From Prostheceraeus crozeri (taxonomy: Eukaryota; Platyhelminthes; Polycladida; Euryleptidae), in NCBI GenBank assembly GCA_907163375.1, contig CAJQUW010003392.1, positions 1 through 64,000 of the forward strand: 64,000 nucleotides of DNA. Direction: 5' to 3'. Position 1 is the stretch's first letter. Every line of letters starts with the position of its first letter. Position numbers and translations under genes: made by a program. Shown one piece after another: positions 24,391-36,618 of the stretch. The notes beneath the pieces were generated by a model. That model was not told where the DNA came from and made no database searches. It saw only the letters and a program-made list of their open reading frames with translations.

Positions 24391-27046
24391 TCAACGGTTA
24401 GCATAACGTATTATAAAAGGGAAAAATGAATTGTATCGAACAATAGTACGAGAAAAGTAACTGTAAAATTTAGAAGTTCTGAGTAAAGTACTTGGCACGA
24501 ACTTGAACAGAATATGTTGAGGATTTTTGCAGATATTCTTGAACAGACGATAACTGAGACAAATGCGACGCTTGGCAATATTGTCAGGGGAGCAGTAGCA
24601 TTGTCCACTCGAGTTACTGAAGATGATCTTGTGTGCTCGTTTGTCCATTATTTGCATCGCTTCAGCCCAATGATCATTGATCCCAACGAAACACGGACAC
24701 GCATTCTCGAAGAGAGAGCGTATATACGAACTATACACAAGATGAAGCTTATCGCATGTCGAGAAGTAAGAAAGACTGCGCAAAACATGAAGACGTGAGG
24801 CTGCTTTCTTCTTAATTGCAGTGACGTGGGATCTGAAGCCTAAGTCATTATCGATAGTGACACCAAGAATGTTTAATGAATTCACGATTTGAAAATGAGG
24901 AAAGATATCAATTCTCGGGGTAGAGCGTCTTTGAGTGAACATGATCTTACACTTAGTTGAGTTTATATGGAGATTGTTCTTGGAGCACCAATCCTCTATA
25001 TGCTCAACTTCACGAGTGATAATTTCGGTAGGATTGTTGCCTCGCAACAGTGGAATTATCATATACACATCATCAGCATATTTGACCAGCTTTGTTTCCT
25101 GGCAAGCAGGCATCAAATCTCCAACAAAGAAATTAAACAAAAATGGACCAATCTTGGATCCCTGAACCACACCGGATGATACTGCATAAGGTTCACTAAG
25201 ACAACCTTCGACACGGACAGAATTCCGACGCAAATCCAAAAAATTGTGGAGCCAATGGATGAATGCGGAAGAGTAGCGATTTTGGGCAAGCTATCAACAA
25301 GCAATGGTCTATGGAATCGAATGCCTTTGCCACATCTATACTTAAAATGGCAACACCGGCAGTTTTCAGATTATCGTATATGATGCTAGCAAGATGGTGA
25401 ATCTCAATCAATGCTGTTGTTGTTGATGCGGATGGACGGAAGCCATGCTGAGAAGGCCCATAATCTCCGATCAGCTTAGAACGCACACACTTCAAGACGG
25501 TAGTCTCCAGAAGACTGGAAATAACTGGAAGAATACTTATTCCACGGAGTGAGTTCATCTTGGGATGACTACTCTTTGGAATAGGAACAGTAACACCATG
25601 CTTAAGAACGTTCAGAAATTTCATTTGCTTCAGAGAGTTATTGACTATGGAGGTAACATACACAGATATCAGATCGGACAGAGCTATGTAAATGGTGTTT
25701 GGAATCTCATCAGTTGATTTGGATAGACCTGGCTTCAAATTCATCAGGAAAAGTTCAACTTCATCGCATGTGATTTGTGCATTCCATGAGTCTTCGTTTA
25801 TGCCTGACATATCGTCGACACACCTCGCTGTTCTAGTAGACGGAGAATGAATCATTTGAAATTTTGAGCGCAGGTCTCCAAGAAAGGATGTCAAGTTATC
25901 GTAATTCTGTATAAGTCGATCCATCCCAGACTTGATATCACGTTTACCATTCACATTATCAGCTAGAGCCCAAACACCCTTTTTCGATCGCTTCAACTTA
26001 TTTGCCCAAATCTTCTTTGCCTTTAATATTTCAGATCTAAGCTTATGCTTGATGGCATCATATCTTGGCCAATCTTTGTGACGGTGGGCTTCCCATTTTT
26101 GATTTATCAGGTTTTTGGTAATAGGTGTCATCCATTGTTTATCGCGAGAGGTCATATAGACGTAATTTACAGGTATGCATGATTGACACAGACTGCTCAG
26201 AGAAGACAAGAAGAACTGGCATTGGAAATCAACATCATAGCTGTCTAACAAAGTAGCTTCATTCAATTCAGCAGAATCCTTAAATCGTTGTCGTAAGTAA
26301 GGTAAATGCGAAGCACAAAAATCATAAACGGACCATCCTGTGATAAGACTTAGGAGAAGGACACAGCATAGGCCGGATCATCAACATGCAATGGTCAGCA
26401 TTGCCGATAGGAGGATTGTACGTGACATTATCGGAAACATAATTATCGATTAAATTCTCAGAGAGAAGAGCAACATCAAGAATACTAGATCCTCTACTAG
26501 GACGAGTGATAATATTGCTAAAATTTAAATTATCGCAAAGACTAGAGTGATCGAAGTTGTTAAAATCGCCCATTAAAATGACTCTGTGATTATTATGACA
26601 GTTTAAAAAATTGTCCAAAATTGCAATAAAAAATGTGTAAATTTCACCTTGCTCATGAGATTTCAGATTCGGAGGAATGTATCCGCATATCACAAGCATT
26701 TTCAGCGCAGGCAGAATTATAGAAGTACATTCGATGGTATGTGGCTTTGGTACCGCAAAATCAATAGCTTGGAATACGAATTCATTTTTCACGTAAATGC
26801 GCATCCACCACCTTTTCGAGATTAACGGTCGTTCCTCAAGATGCTGTAATCGGGTAAAGCAACTGACGCGTTGGAAATATCTTCTGTCAACCAGCTTTCT
26901 GTCACGCATATCATACTAGGAAGCAACACTTTGGCGGTCAACTTTAATTCGTCCATTTTTGATAAGAGGGACTGGGCATTCAAAAGAAGAATCGACGGAA
27001 AGTTTTGGTTCATTCTTGCATTACTACTACTGGATAAAACTTTCAA
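24391..27046 (-). pseudogene. LINE B ORF2 remains: APE endonuclease and reverse transcriptase
   Basis: From the right: 27046-26870 has the endonuclease start, LLNAQSLLSKMDEL and CVTESWL. 26830-26322 continues it, with MGDFNNFDHSS and NADHCM. 26266-25196 is the connector and first RT blocks, with QHGFRPSASTTTAL and LSIDVAKAFDSIDH (catalytic Asp). 25239-24391 has GVVQGSKIGPFLFNFFVGDL, then VKYADDVYMI (the YADD box), then the thumb and a Cys/His-poor C-terminus. The frame changes near 26840, 26300 and 25220-25240 break it into four pieces. Otherwise the protein sequence is well kept. Confidence 0.88.
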
Positions 27047-27834
27047 TGAAAATTCTGATCTCTAAAACGACTTTGTTGCTGCTTCTCTTTCCGTAAAATG
27101 ACCCGATTTTGATAAATGACCACGTCCTCTCCGGACTCACGACGTGTCTTCAATTCATCGCGCAGTCTTTGATTCTGTTCCTGCATTGGAGTCAAATCTC
27201 GATGTACAAAAACGTTTTGATATGATGACGATCTTAATTTCGGAGCGTTTCTCAGAATGTTATCACGGTCAGAAATAGACTTACATGTTATTCGGATGAA
27301 TTTGCTCTTACCGATGCGGATCAGATTATCAAACTTTGTATTGGAAATGCCAATTTGATTCAACAATTCTTGCACTTGCCTATTGTCATGATCACGTCTT
27401 TCAGGTAAGCTACCACTTGAAACTTCAGGTAAACCGCGAACGATCACATTATTCTGACGGTGAGACCTCTGCTCAAACTCATTTGACAAATCGAGAAATA
27501 ACTTATCATGAAATGTGATAAGAGAATTATATTTTTCGTTCAAGTCATCATACTTGCGCTTCAAATCAGCCTGCTCTTCAATAAGTGCTGAAATCCTATT
27601 CATAAATGGAGACATATTCTGAGTTACACATTTTTCGATTACGCTGGTAATGGAGGTCAAGCTGAGCCTGTCTTCATCGTTAGCTACATGTAAATCAGGT
27701 TGCGATTTTAAGTGAATCATCGCCTCAAGCAATTCATTTTTGGAGATGCTATTCTTGCGAGACTTCAACTCTTCAATAGACATGGACAAAATCTTTGGCA
27801 ATTGTGCAGCATTCATTATGTTGTGCGAGAACAA
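27043..27834 (-). CDS. LINE B ORF1 protein (coiled coil plus RRM-like RNA-binding protein)
   Basis: A 263-residue protein, intact from its ATG-containing start to stop. Residues about 85-130 form a heptad coiled coil (EEQADLKRKYDDLNEKYNSL). It is followed by an RRM-like start, NNVIVRGLPEV, typical of L1-, CR1- and Jockey-type ORF1 proteins. A basic C-terminal tail follows. Such proteins bind the element's RNA and multimerise through the coiled coil. The stop overlaps the first codons of ORF2, consistent with a bicistronic LINE. Confidence 0.85.
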   Translation of the reverse strand: MFSHNIMNAAQLPKILSMSIEELKSRKNSISKNELLEAMIHLKSQPDLHVANDEDRLSLTSITSVIEKCVTQNMSPFMNRISALIEEQADLKRKYDDLNEKYNSLITFHDKLFLDLSNEFEQRSHRQNNVIVRGLPEVSSGSLPERRDHDNRQVQELLNQIGISNTKFDNLIRIGKSKFIRITCKSISDRDNILRNAPKLRSSSYQNVFVHRDLTPMQEQNQRLRDELKTRRESGEDVVIYQNRVILRKEKQQQSRFRDQNFH

Positions 27835-27994
27835 TAGGCTTCAAAGCACAGAGAGGAAGTGGATATGACAGCTGTGCAATGTGCAATATATATGTACGGC
27901 GGACACTTCAGACCGTGGACAACAACTCACCGAAAAACCGCGCATGCGCAGACTGTCAATACAGAACGAAGATGGACACTCCAAATATCTGAGA

Positions 27995-28612
27995 ATAGCA
28001 CGAAAACATAGAAATTGACAAAAATAAAACCTCTAGAATGGAAATTAAGCTTCATGCAATGCACAATAACGGCACATAAATCGCACGCATTTTCACTTAG
28101 ATGCACCTGCCAACGTCTGTATCATTGGGTTAGAATCAGTCACATGAGAAAATCGAAGCTTTTAATTGGTTCTTCATGCCCCAACTTAGTTCCCCCGATG
28201 TGCCGCGACCTTGAGTCAATTTCCATTCTAGCAAACTTCAGATAAACAGTTTATTTCTATGCACGAAAACGATGCGACAATTCCAAAAACGAAGTGGATG
28301 ACACGACTGACGAGACAACGACGAACAATGAGGTACCAAAAACTTTTGGATACGATGGATTGGTCACACAAAACTCTTGATATTGTAGAAACTGCACGAG
28401 GTAGCAAAAGACACGACCACGTGTATGTCGTGGTATTAGGACATCATTAGTAATTTAATGACTGATGATAATGATAGCAAGAACAAATCCAGCCTCCAAG
28501 AAGACAGGTCGCTGTGTTCCGATCACAATCGCATGAGTATCAGTAAAAGTGTCAGCTAAAAGTTGCGCCTCGTTCAACTTTAGTTACACTTGTGGCAGAC
28601 ATTTTTCAGAAA
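27995..28612. other. Stretch without gene; contains the end sequence of the 1,008-bp unit
   Basis: 28178-28233 reads 'gccccaacttagttcccccg' + 'atgtgcc' and 'caatttccattct', matching the unit end at 11211-11262 and 12215-12263. The frame at 28259-28450 has no domain. 28545-28612 has words resembling the M3 family ('aaaagtgtcag'). Confidence 0.5.
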
Positions 28613-28931
28613 TAGTCTAAGCGAATTAGGGTTGAACCTAGAATAAAAGAACATCAAGTTGTGTTTGGTACCATTAGAATCGGAAGTTTCTCTAGATTAA
28701 CATAGTAAAATCCTCACGATGGAACTTTTGGGGAATTTTTGTAAGGCTACAGGGTGTTCAATAAATACATGTTTTTTGCTCATTTTTTAAAAATGTGATA
28801 TCTTCACTCAAATATGATGTAATATACATTTCCTGAAAGCTGATCATCTGCAGAATTCCAAAATCATGGATTCGTCGACACATGTTAGGCATTCAGGAGT
28901 AGTGTTTTAGCTTTACGCCAATCATGCTGAA
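28613..28931 (+). repeat. Left terminal inverted repeat of the 8.5-kb element
   Basis: 319 bp, matching the right end in inverted orientation with few differences. It contains 'gggtgttcaataaatacatg' and ends inside the first coding codons (ATG at 28924), so the promoter and leader of the internal gene lie within the repeat. Confidence 0.85.
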
Positions 28932-31900
28932 AAGCGTTATGGAGGTAAGAATTTTCGATTATGTCAATCATTTTTCGAATATTTTTGATACACGGATCTC
29001 AAAACCAACATTCCTTTTTACATTAACACAGAGGATCAATTCTCTACTGTATAATTGTTTCTTAAACAACCGAATACATATTCCCATACATGTACTTAAG
29101 CATTTATAGACAACAATTCACGTATCATGCTTCTAAGTCTTCATTTAAGTCATGTAGAAATCCCTCCATCATTGATCCATTTTGCAGTCATGTCGAACAT
29201 GACTGTATTATATTATACCATGAATGAAAGTAATACGTAATTAATATAGCCTACCGGTGTTCAACTAGGCGAAAACCTTTTCCCATTGCTAGACCATATT
29301 GTGAGCTGATGAAATTGTTATGCTTCAAAATATTTGACCTTGAGGAACTATGTGGAAATTATCTTCATAAGAAGTAACTTGACAAATTGATAGGAGTAGT
29401 GTTCTAAAATGTCTTTTTGGAAATCATATTAATATCGGCTTACCACTATGTGTCATGCATGTAATATATGCAACATCGCCTAATTGATCATGTTATAAAA
29501 AATATTTTCTTTCTTGCAGCCTGATGATGACATGGAGCGCACGGACGGCGACGAGGATAACATACGACCACACGAGCTTTGTGTTGTATGTAAACGTCCG
29601 GATTATCAATATGAGGACCTCATAACTGTCAAAAAGGAATAGATAAACTCATTGAATACAGTAAGGTAGTTGGCGACACACAAATGACAGAGTTACTTAT
29701 AATGAGACGGTCAACCAGTAGGACAGTCCGTATCCATAGAGAATGTCAGAAGGCAATCTACAATAGATTGAGGCAAAAAGATAAGGCAGGCGGAACTGGA
29801 ACCGGTACTCCAAAGATCACTGTTTCATTAAGGTCGCAACAGCTTCAGACATTCAGTTGGAAAACTCAATGCATGTTCTGTGAAAAAATTTGTCTAGAAT
29901 TCTAGATGATAAAGCGCATCCAAGCCGTATTGATTGGAGAACAGCTCAAGTGCTCACAATGCGGGAAAATTTGCTGGCCATTTGCTCAGTAAGGAAGGAT
30001 GAACATCCTGAGCGCTTAAGAAACAGACTACTTGACTGCATTGACCTAGTTGCAGTAGAAGCAAGATACCATTATGATTGTCGGCGAGACTTTACATGTA
30101 AGCAACCCGAATCCACTTCCACACTTGGGCGACCATTGGATGATGACAAAAAGCTGTACTTTGAAAGTATTTGCACTTGGCTAGAATCTCAAACTGAAAT
30201 CCATACGGTGTCAGAGGTTTACGAACGCATGGTAGAAATAGGAGGGTCGAAGGAAAGAGTATACAGTCTGAAATGGATGAAAACGAAAATGCAAGAAAGG
30301 TATGGAGATCATGTGGCCTTTACAGAAATTGAAGGTAAATCCAACAAGATATGTTTTCGTAATATGATTGACTATTTGATAACCGATAAGTGGTACGAAG
30401 AAAGAAAATATGGAAACCAAGATGAAGCTGAGCGAATTGTATCGATGGCGGCCAAGATAATTTCTGATGACATAAGATCTTGCGATTTCGATAATGAATG
30501 GTATCCAACAACAGAAATGATGAAGAGCCCTGAAAAATCTTTAGAATGGGTTCCCTCAAGACTACGATTATTTCTGCGATGCATTTGCAAGAATGTGGTT
30601 AAGCAAAGCAGCATTGGACAGGCATTGATTAGTGCCTCACGACCACGATCTTGCATACCACCCATTCTTTTCGGACTTGCTGTGGACGTTGACCATGTTT
30701 TAGGATCAAGATGGCTTATTGATCATCTCAGTAGGCTAGGATTCTGCGCTAGTATGGACGAAGTTACTCGATATAAGCAATGTGTGATGGCTGGTGATAT
30801 GTGTGGCATGGATAGTATTGACAAGGTTACTTTTACTCAGTGGTCAGCAGATAATGTGGATCATAATATGAGAACTTTGGACGGAAAGGTAGTCTTCATG
30901 GCATGGGAATAATTTCATCAGCAACCAAAATTCGTTCGGCAATAGGTTCGGACCAGGCAATAGGACCAAGCAATAGGTTCGGTCAATCATTTCCAGAAAC
31001 ACAACATGCAATAAAGCGCAACAAACTGAGGAAGGTGAAAGATGTCATTTACAATCAAGGAATACCGATACAGCCGTACATACCTTCGGCAACAACTGGA
31101 CTCTCAAAACTAGTGTTCAAAGAAAGATGCTCGCTTAATATTGAACTTGACCTTCGGTCATCTACGAAAACTGATTTGTTGTGGAACAGTGCAATATTCT
31201 TGAGGGAGAGCAGAACTCGTCCAAATTGGTCCGGCTACATGACTGAAGCTTGTAAGGGGCATTATCCGGGTAAATCGACCATCTCCCTATTACCAATTAT
31301 TGATCTCACCCCATCTGATCTGTCTTGCGTATGCTCAACACTGGCATTTATCATTGAAGAGTCGAAACGTCTGAATGTTATTACACCGGTAGTAACATTT
31401 GATCAACATCTGTGGATTAAAGCAATGGAAATAAAGAACGCGAAAATGTTGGATGTTGTATTGATTTTCGGTGGCTTCCACCTTATGATGAGCTTCATGG
31501 GAAGTGTAGGGACACTTATGAAGGGTTCTGGGAATTTAGAGGCATTGCATACAGTTTATGGTGACAATGCAGTAGAGCACGTGCTTTCTGGAAAGGCAGT
31601 ATCAAGAGCCCTGAGAGGTCATATCCTTCTGTCGTCAGCCCTAAACTCGATGCTCCTCTCTATTCTTTTTCCTACACGTATAGAACGCATCCAATCAACT
31701 ACAATTGACGATAATACTACGGAAGACGATGATTTGAGTGAATCGGAAGATGACATATTTGATAACGAATTTTCTGCATTTGAAGTTGTTGCACCTTTGA
31801 GTGAAGAGGAAATAGTCAGTCTCGAGAGGCTTGATCAGCAGATAAAGGACATGCCCGAAAATCCTAAGAATGCGAACACATATTTAGAGGAATCAAATGA

Positions 31901-34542
31901 GCTTGTTCAGCTAGAAGATCGCTTTAGAAGATTCAAAGACAAACTTGCGGCAAAATCTCGAACAGCTAAATTCTGGTTACTATACATGCACTACATAGAT
32001 GTACTGAAGATGTTAATTTATGCACAGAGAACAGGGAATTGGGCAATGCATGTGGCAACTATAAGCAAGATGATTGATTTGTTTGCGGCAACTGGCCATG
32101 TTAATTACGCCAAATCTGCACGTCTTCATCTACAAGAAATGTTAGAGTTGGAAAACACACATCCTTGGGTTTACATTAATTTCTCTGAGCATGGATATCA
32201 CACTGTCAGGAGAAGTGATCACTTTTGGGCAGGTCTTTGGACTGATCTAGTGATAGAGCAAGTTTCAATGAGAAGATTGAAAAGTCGAGGAGGACTGACA
32301 CACGGTCGAGGTGTATCTGAGTCAGTTACACTGTTGTGTGTAAAAACAAAGCATCGTTGTGCTGGTATTCATAGTGCCATGAGTGATCTCACTGGTCTCC
32401 TTCATAACATTAGCGAGCAGCATGTTGAACCTGAATATGCCCGAATTAAAAGAGACAATGATGATCTGTTGAAAGTTATTGAGTGGTTCCGGTCTCACAA
32501 TCCCTTTACAAGTAAGGACTCCAGATTGAGAAGTCTTGCAACTGGTTTGACGGCTAATGAGGGAGATGGTGTCAACTGTGATGACGCAGAACGAATCGGG
32601 AATTCCATCCAGGAGAAGCTGAATAATGTTTGCTTTGAAGATGCTAAAATTCCTCGTAAAGATTGCGTGAAAACGCTGGAATCTTTGTAGCCAGGGATTA
32701 CGATAGAGAAGAAGTCAGTCCATATAAATCCATTCGTACTTTTCACTAGAATTGCAGCAATTCTGCAGAGAGAAAACATTTCCGAGCACTTTGATTATGA
32801 ACTCACTACAGAACCTACATCTCTCTTTAAGGATGGAATGATGCGCAAGTCTAGCAAGTCAGTTTTGAGAAATATGATACTGGAGAAAGTGGAAAGCAGG
32901 AATTTTGTCAGTACGAAAGTTGGTATTGTTGATGGCGGTGCGCTATTACATAAAGTCATGTGGCAGACTACAGCTAGTTTCAACGATGTTTGTGCTTCAT
33001 ATTACAATTTCATACAACACAGGTATAAGAATCATGAAAGATGTTGCGTGATTTTGATGGTTACTCTGATAAGATGTCTATCAAGTTTACTGTGCATATG
33101 CGAAGAAGTTTGAAAACAGTATCAGCAGATCTAGCGGTCAACAAAGGAATGATGGTCAATACCTCGCGAGAAATGTTATTGAACAACAATCATAACAAGG
33201 AGCAATTCATTCAACTGATGGGTTCGTTTCTTGCATCTCGCGATATAGAAGTTGTGTACAGCAATGGCGATGCCGATGTCCTGATAGTTGAGAAGGCACT
33301 TGAAGTGGCTAAACACCAAGAAGTAACGGTTTCTGCTGAGGATTCGAACTTACTTATCATGTTGATATATCTTTGGAGCGAGGCCCTACATGACATATTC
33401 TTTTGCATAGGACGTAGGGAAAATCATGGAACAGTTATGAGGTCCTGGAGCATACAAGAACTTGTGGAACGTTGCGATTACAAGGAACGCATCTTGTCTG
33501 CGCACACTTGGAATGGTTGTGACTCAACTTCAGCAATGTACAGACAAGGTAAGTCAAATTAATTATTTGCTTCATAGTACTTTATTGATACACTATTCAC
33601 TTATAAAAGAACTCGAATTCAATGTTTCTGTCCCTAGACAAAGCGTGCAAGAATACGAGAAACGCGTAGGGACCCTGTATTTTAAAATGATATATTTCGG
33701 TTAAACGGGAAAAAGAAATTTTTCTACGATGACTGAATAGTGCATCAACAAAGTATTATGAAGCAGCTGATCCAGTTCGCGGCGATTATTTATATATAAA
33801 TTGCATTAATATCGTTATTATATCCAATCCCAGATCCACCAAATCTCAATGCAATCAAACCAGAAACATTGAGATGAAATATTCTGCAAAGCATATATCA
33901 AGTGTGCCATATATTAACAGAACCACATGAATCAGTGCGCCAAATTATTACGACGATGTCGAATTAACATGGTTTAAAGTTAGTGTAACGATTGTTTAAG
34001 CTCAAATACAAGGAAAAGAATCACAATCAATTCAGCGTAATTAATACGGATTTCCATTTTCCAGGAAAGACTAAGATCCTGAAGCTGTTGGAAGACAAGG
34101 AAATACAAAACTTTGCAATATTGTTCGGACATCCGGGTTCTACGCATGAAGACATTACAAAGGCTGGATCATATATTGCCATTCAGAGGTGTGTTTCGAC
34201 ATTGCATCAATATTTGTCATGAAATTGATTATGTGACTTTCATTTCAGTTACCATGGCAAAGGAACGGACACCTTGTCATCACTTCGGTACTCTAAGTTC
34301 ATGGAAGAGATATCGACGTGCATGGAATTGAAACCAGAAAATTTACCTCCGACTGGTCGAGCACTTACGTTTCATGCGTATAGGGTCCATCTGCAGGTTG
34401 CACAATGGAAGTCGCTTCGTCTTGATTGCTTGAATCCATTAGAATGGGGATGGTTTCTTCACGAAGGCACCATTGCTCCGATAATGACTGATTTGGACCC
34501 AGCACCAGAAAGAGTTCTTCAGTTTGTAAGGTGTAAATGTAA

Positions 34543-35880
34543 TAGTCCGGGTGCTAGAGTGAAGTTGTGCAGGGAACGAGGTAGTACATAAAACTTTCAC
34601 ATAGCATAGTACACCTCTAACCTTCTGCAAAACTTCGCGTCTGCCGGATCAGATCATTTGCTTTTAGGAAATAGAGAGGATAACAAAATCCAATGTATTT
34701 CCAGTGGTAAAATTGTGACATTTAAGGTGTTGACTCCATTTTTTCGAATTTTTGCTCATAAAAGTTACACAAATTGGTATTTTGTTGAACTGGTTATTAT
34801 AGAAATCATCTACAGATCATGATCTTTCAAATGAGTTATCATTCAGTGATAGAGGATGAAGTAAATAATAATAATAATAATAATAATCGTACATTTGAAA
34901 TAGAACCCCAATACTGAAAATCGTGGGGCGTTACAAAGTAGTCAAAAAGTCATCTGAAGTAAGCAAACTTAACAAACCACAATGAAGCGAATAAAGTGAT
35001 ATCGAACATAAATAGTCAATTTAAATGGTGAAGCCATTGTTGAAAAGCTTACACATAGATATCACAAAAGTTTTTTCTCGGCGAGCTGATCGTATTACCG
35101 GAAGCATGAAATTTCGTGAGTGGGTCATCATGGGCGGAATGAGATGATGGAGAGGGTGATCACTATCACCATAAATTTTCTCAAAAAGGCGAAAACCAAG
35201 CACCTTACGGCGGTAATGAAGTGGGACGAAATTCGCACATTCACAGTGTTTTGATTGACACACAATAGCATGGGATCTTCTTTGAATCTGTTCTATGAGA
35301 CATTCTGATGCTCTGTCTAGCTCAGTGAAGAGAGGTGCACAATACTCCAGAAGGCTCCGTATGCAGTTCTGGTATACTGCAATCAACTCTTCCCTGGTTA
35401 CGAATTCTTTCATTTGTCGCAGTGCAAATAGTCGTGAAGATGACCTCTTGCAGACATTGCGAATAATAAACTTTTCGTTAAAGTATATCAACAATTTTCC
35501 TGAAATTTCTATGTTAAAATTTGCAGTTACACCAACGAAAAGTGTCTGCTTGTACACTTTACTTCATCCTCTGTCACTGAATGATAACTCATTTGAAAGA
35601 TCATGATCTGTAGATGATTTCTATAATAACCAGTTCAACAAAATACCAATTTGTGTAACTTTTATGAGCAAAAATTCGAAAAAATGGAGTCAACACCTTA
35701 AATGTCACAATTTTACCACTGGAAATACATTGGATTTTGTTATCCTCTCTATTTCCTAAAAGCAAATGATCTGATCCGGCAGACGCGAAGTTTTGCAGTA
35801 GGTTAGAGGTGTACTATGCTATGTGAAAGTTTTATGTACTACCTCGTTCCCTGCACAACTTCACTCTAGCTCCCGGACTA
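34543..35880. mobile_element. Foldback element with 323-bp arms inserted in the CXC gene
   Basis: Two arms, 34543-34865 and 35558-35880, are inverted copies with only about three visible differences. Both start TAGTCCGGG. They flank a 692-bp centre holding a LINE piece. The whole unit is bounded by TAA at 34540-34542 and TAA at 35881-35883, a likely 3-bp target duplication of the PIF/Harbinger type. It sits inside the CXC cluster of the host element's gene; with one TAA the flanking codons are in the same frame, which supports a simple insertion. Given the near-identical arms it is young. Confidence 0.85.
34866..35557 (-). mobile_element. LINE fragment C: end of reverse transcriptase with (ATT)n tail
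   Basis: The minus strand encodes 178 residues of the RT C-terminal region (IRNVCKRSSSRLFALRQMKE, then SLLEYCAPLFTELDRA), similar in style to LINEs A and B. The 3' tail is an (ATT)n run at 34866-34889. It fills the centre of the foldback element exactly, from one arm to the other. Confidence 0.85.
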
Positions 35881-36618
35881 TAACTCTATAATTAAGAGCC
35901 AGTGCTCAAGGGGAGCATGTTCATGCTTCAGGAATGGCCTCAAATGTGTGACTGCCTGTACCGGATGTCGAGGCCAGACATGGTACAACCGTTGTTCCTC
36001 ATCTGTCGAGACTTTCACCGATGATCTCATTGAAGACGATACAGAACAAGTGACTTATCGAAATGTATTTGATTTCTTCTCCATGTAGAACGTGACACAA
36101 TCAGTTTCAATAGTGTTTCATTTTTTGGTTGGCGATGAATTTGTTATCTTTCATTTTTTCAAGGATTTTAGTAATAACGAAGATATAATTTTTTTAGCTT
36201 CTTGTTAGAAAGATTTCACAATATCGAGATACGTTTTGTTACCATTTTTTAAAATTTGTTTTATTCTAGAAGTCTCACGATATCCAGAACATTCGTTGCT
36301 GCTAGTATTTTTTTGAGATTATCTTGTTCCAAGACTTGAAAATACCGAAGACGTTACATTGATGTTGACATGCTGGCATTTGCTCAAACGATTTTACGAT
36401 ACCGAGGATATCATTGTTTTTTCGATTTATTATGATCCAAAAATTTTACGATATCGAAGACATTACTGTTGTTTTTTTAATAAATTGATCATGATCCAAA
36501 TATATGGTATTTGCTAAACTTGCTCCAATTATTCACTAGCAAGATTATTATAAAAAATATATATGTTTGACAAATGAGTGTTTTTAATATCCAAAGAATG
36601 TAATATGCAGTTTTACCT

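Larger units (their letters stand above)
24308..27990 (-). mobile_element. LINE B: nearly full-length non-LTR retrotransposon (CR1/Jockey-like)
   Basis: A two-ORF LINE lies on the minus strand. About 150 bp of leader (27990-27835) is followed by ORF1 (27834-27043), ORF2 with endonuclease and reverse transcriptase (27046-24391) and a short 3' end with an (ACT)n tail at 24308-24328. ORF1 and ORF2 overlap by a few bases. It is about 3.7 kb, close to full length for such elements. ORF1 is intact; ORF2 has a few frame changes. This is a fairly young but inactive copy. Confidence 0.9.
28924..36088 (+). pseudogene. Large spliced gene of the 8.5-kb element: zinc-binding, conserved core, XPG-like nuclease region and CXC tail
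   Basis: Exon 1 (28924-28944, MLKSVME) has a GTAAGA donor. Exon 2 runs from 29520 (after ttcttgcag) to 33548 (donor GTAAGT). Exon 3 is 34065-34188 and exon 4 starts at 34249; codon phases agree across both later introns. In order the product shows: a Cys pair (ELCVVCKRPD) and CQ/CMFCEK cysteines; a long core with TLDGKVVF, HGMGIISSAT-type and FGGFHLMMSFMGSVG segments; a region with VGIVDGGALLHK and DFDGYSDKMSIK, followed by NGDADVLIVEKAL and VSAEDSNLLIMLIY, which resembles XPG/asteroid PIN-like nucleases; SAHTWNGCDSTSAMYRQGK; and a C-terminal CXC-type cluster (CKCN, then CSRGACSCFRNGLKC) with the stop at 36086-36088. Related proteins are annotated in invertebrates as tesmin/TSO1-like CXC proteins of unknown role. 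Frame changes or stops occur at about four places in exon 2, besides the inserted foldback element, so this copy is inactive. Confidence 0.7.

Noticed and set aside
24514-25179. Plus-strand frames within LINE B as genes
   Set aside because: They are antisense to the YADD-bearing reverse transcriptase and have no motif.
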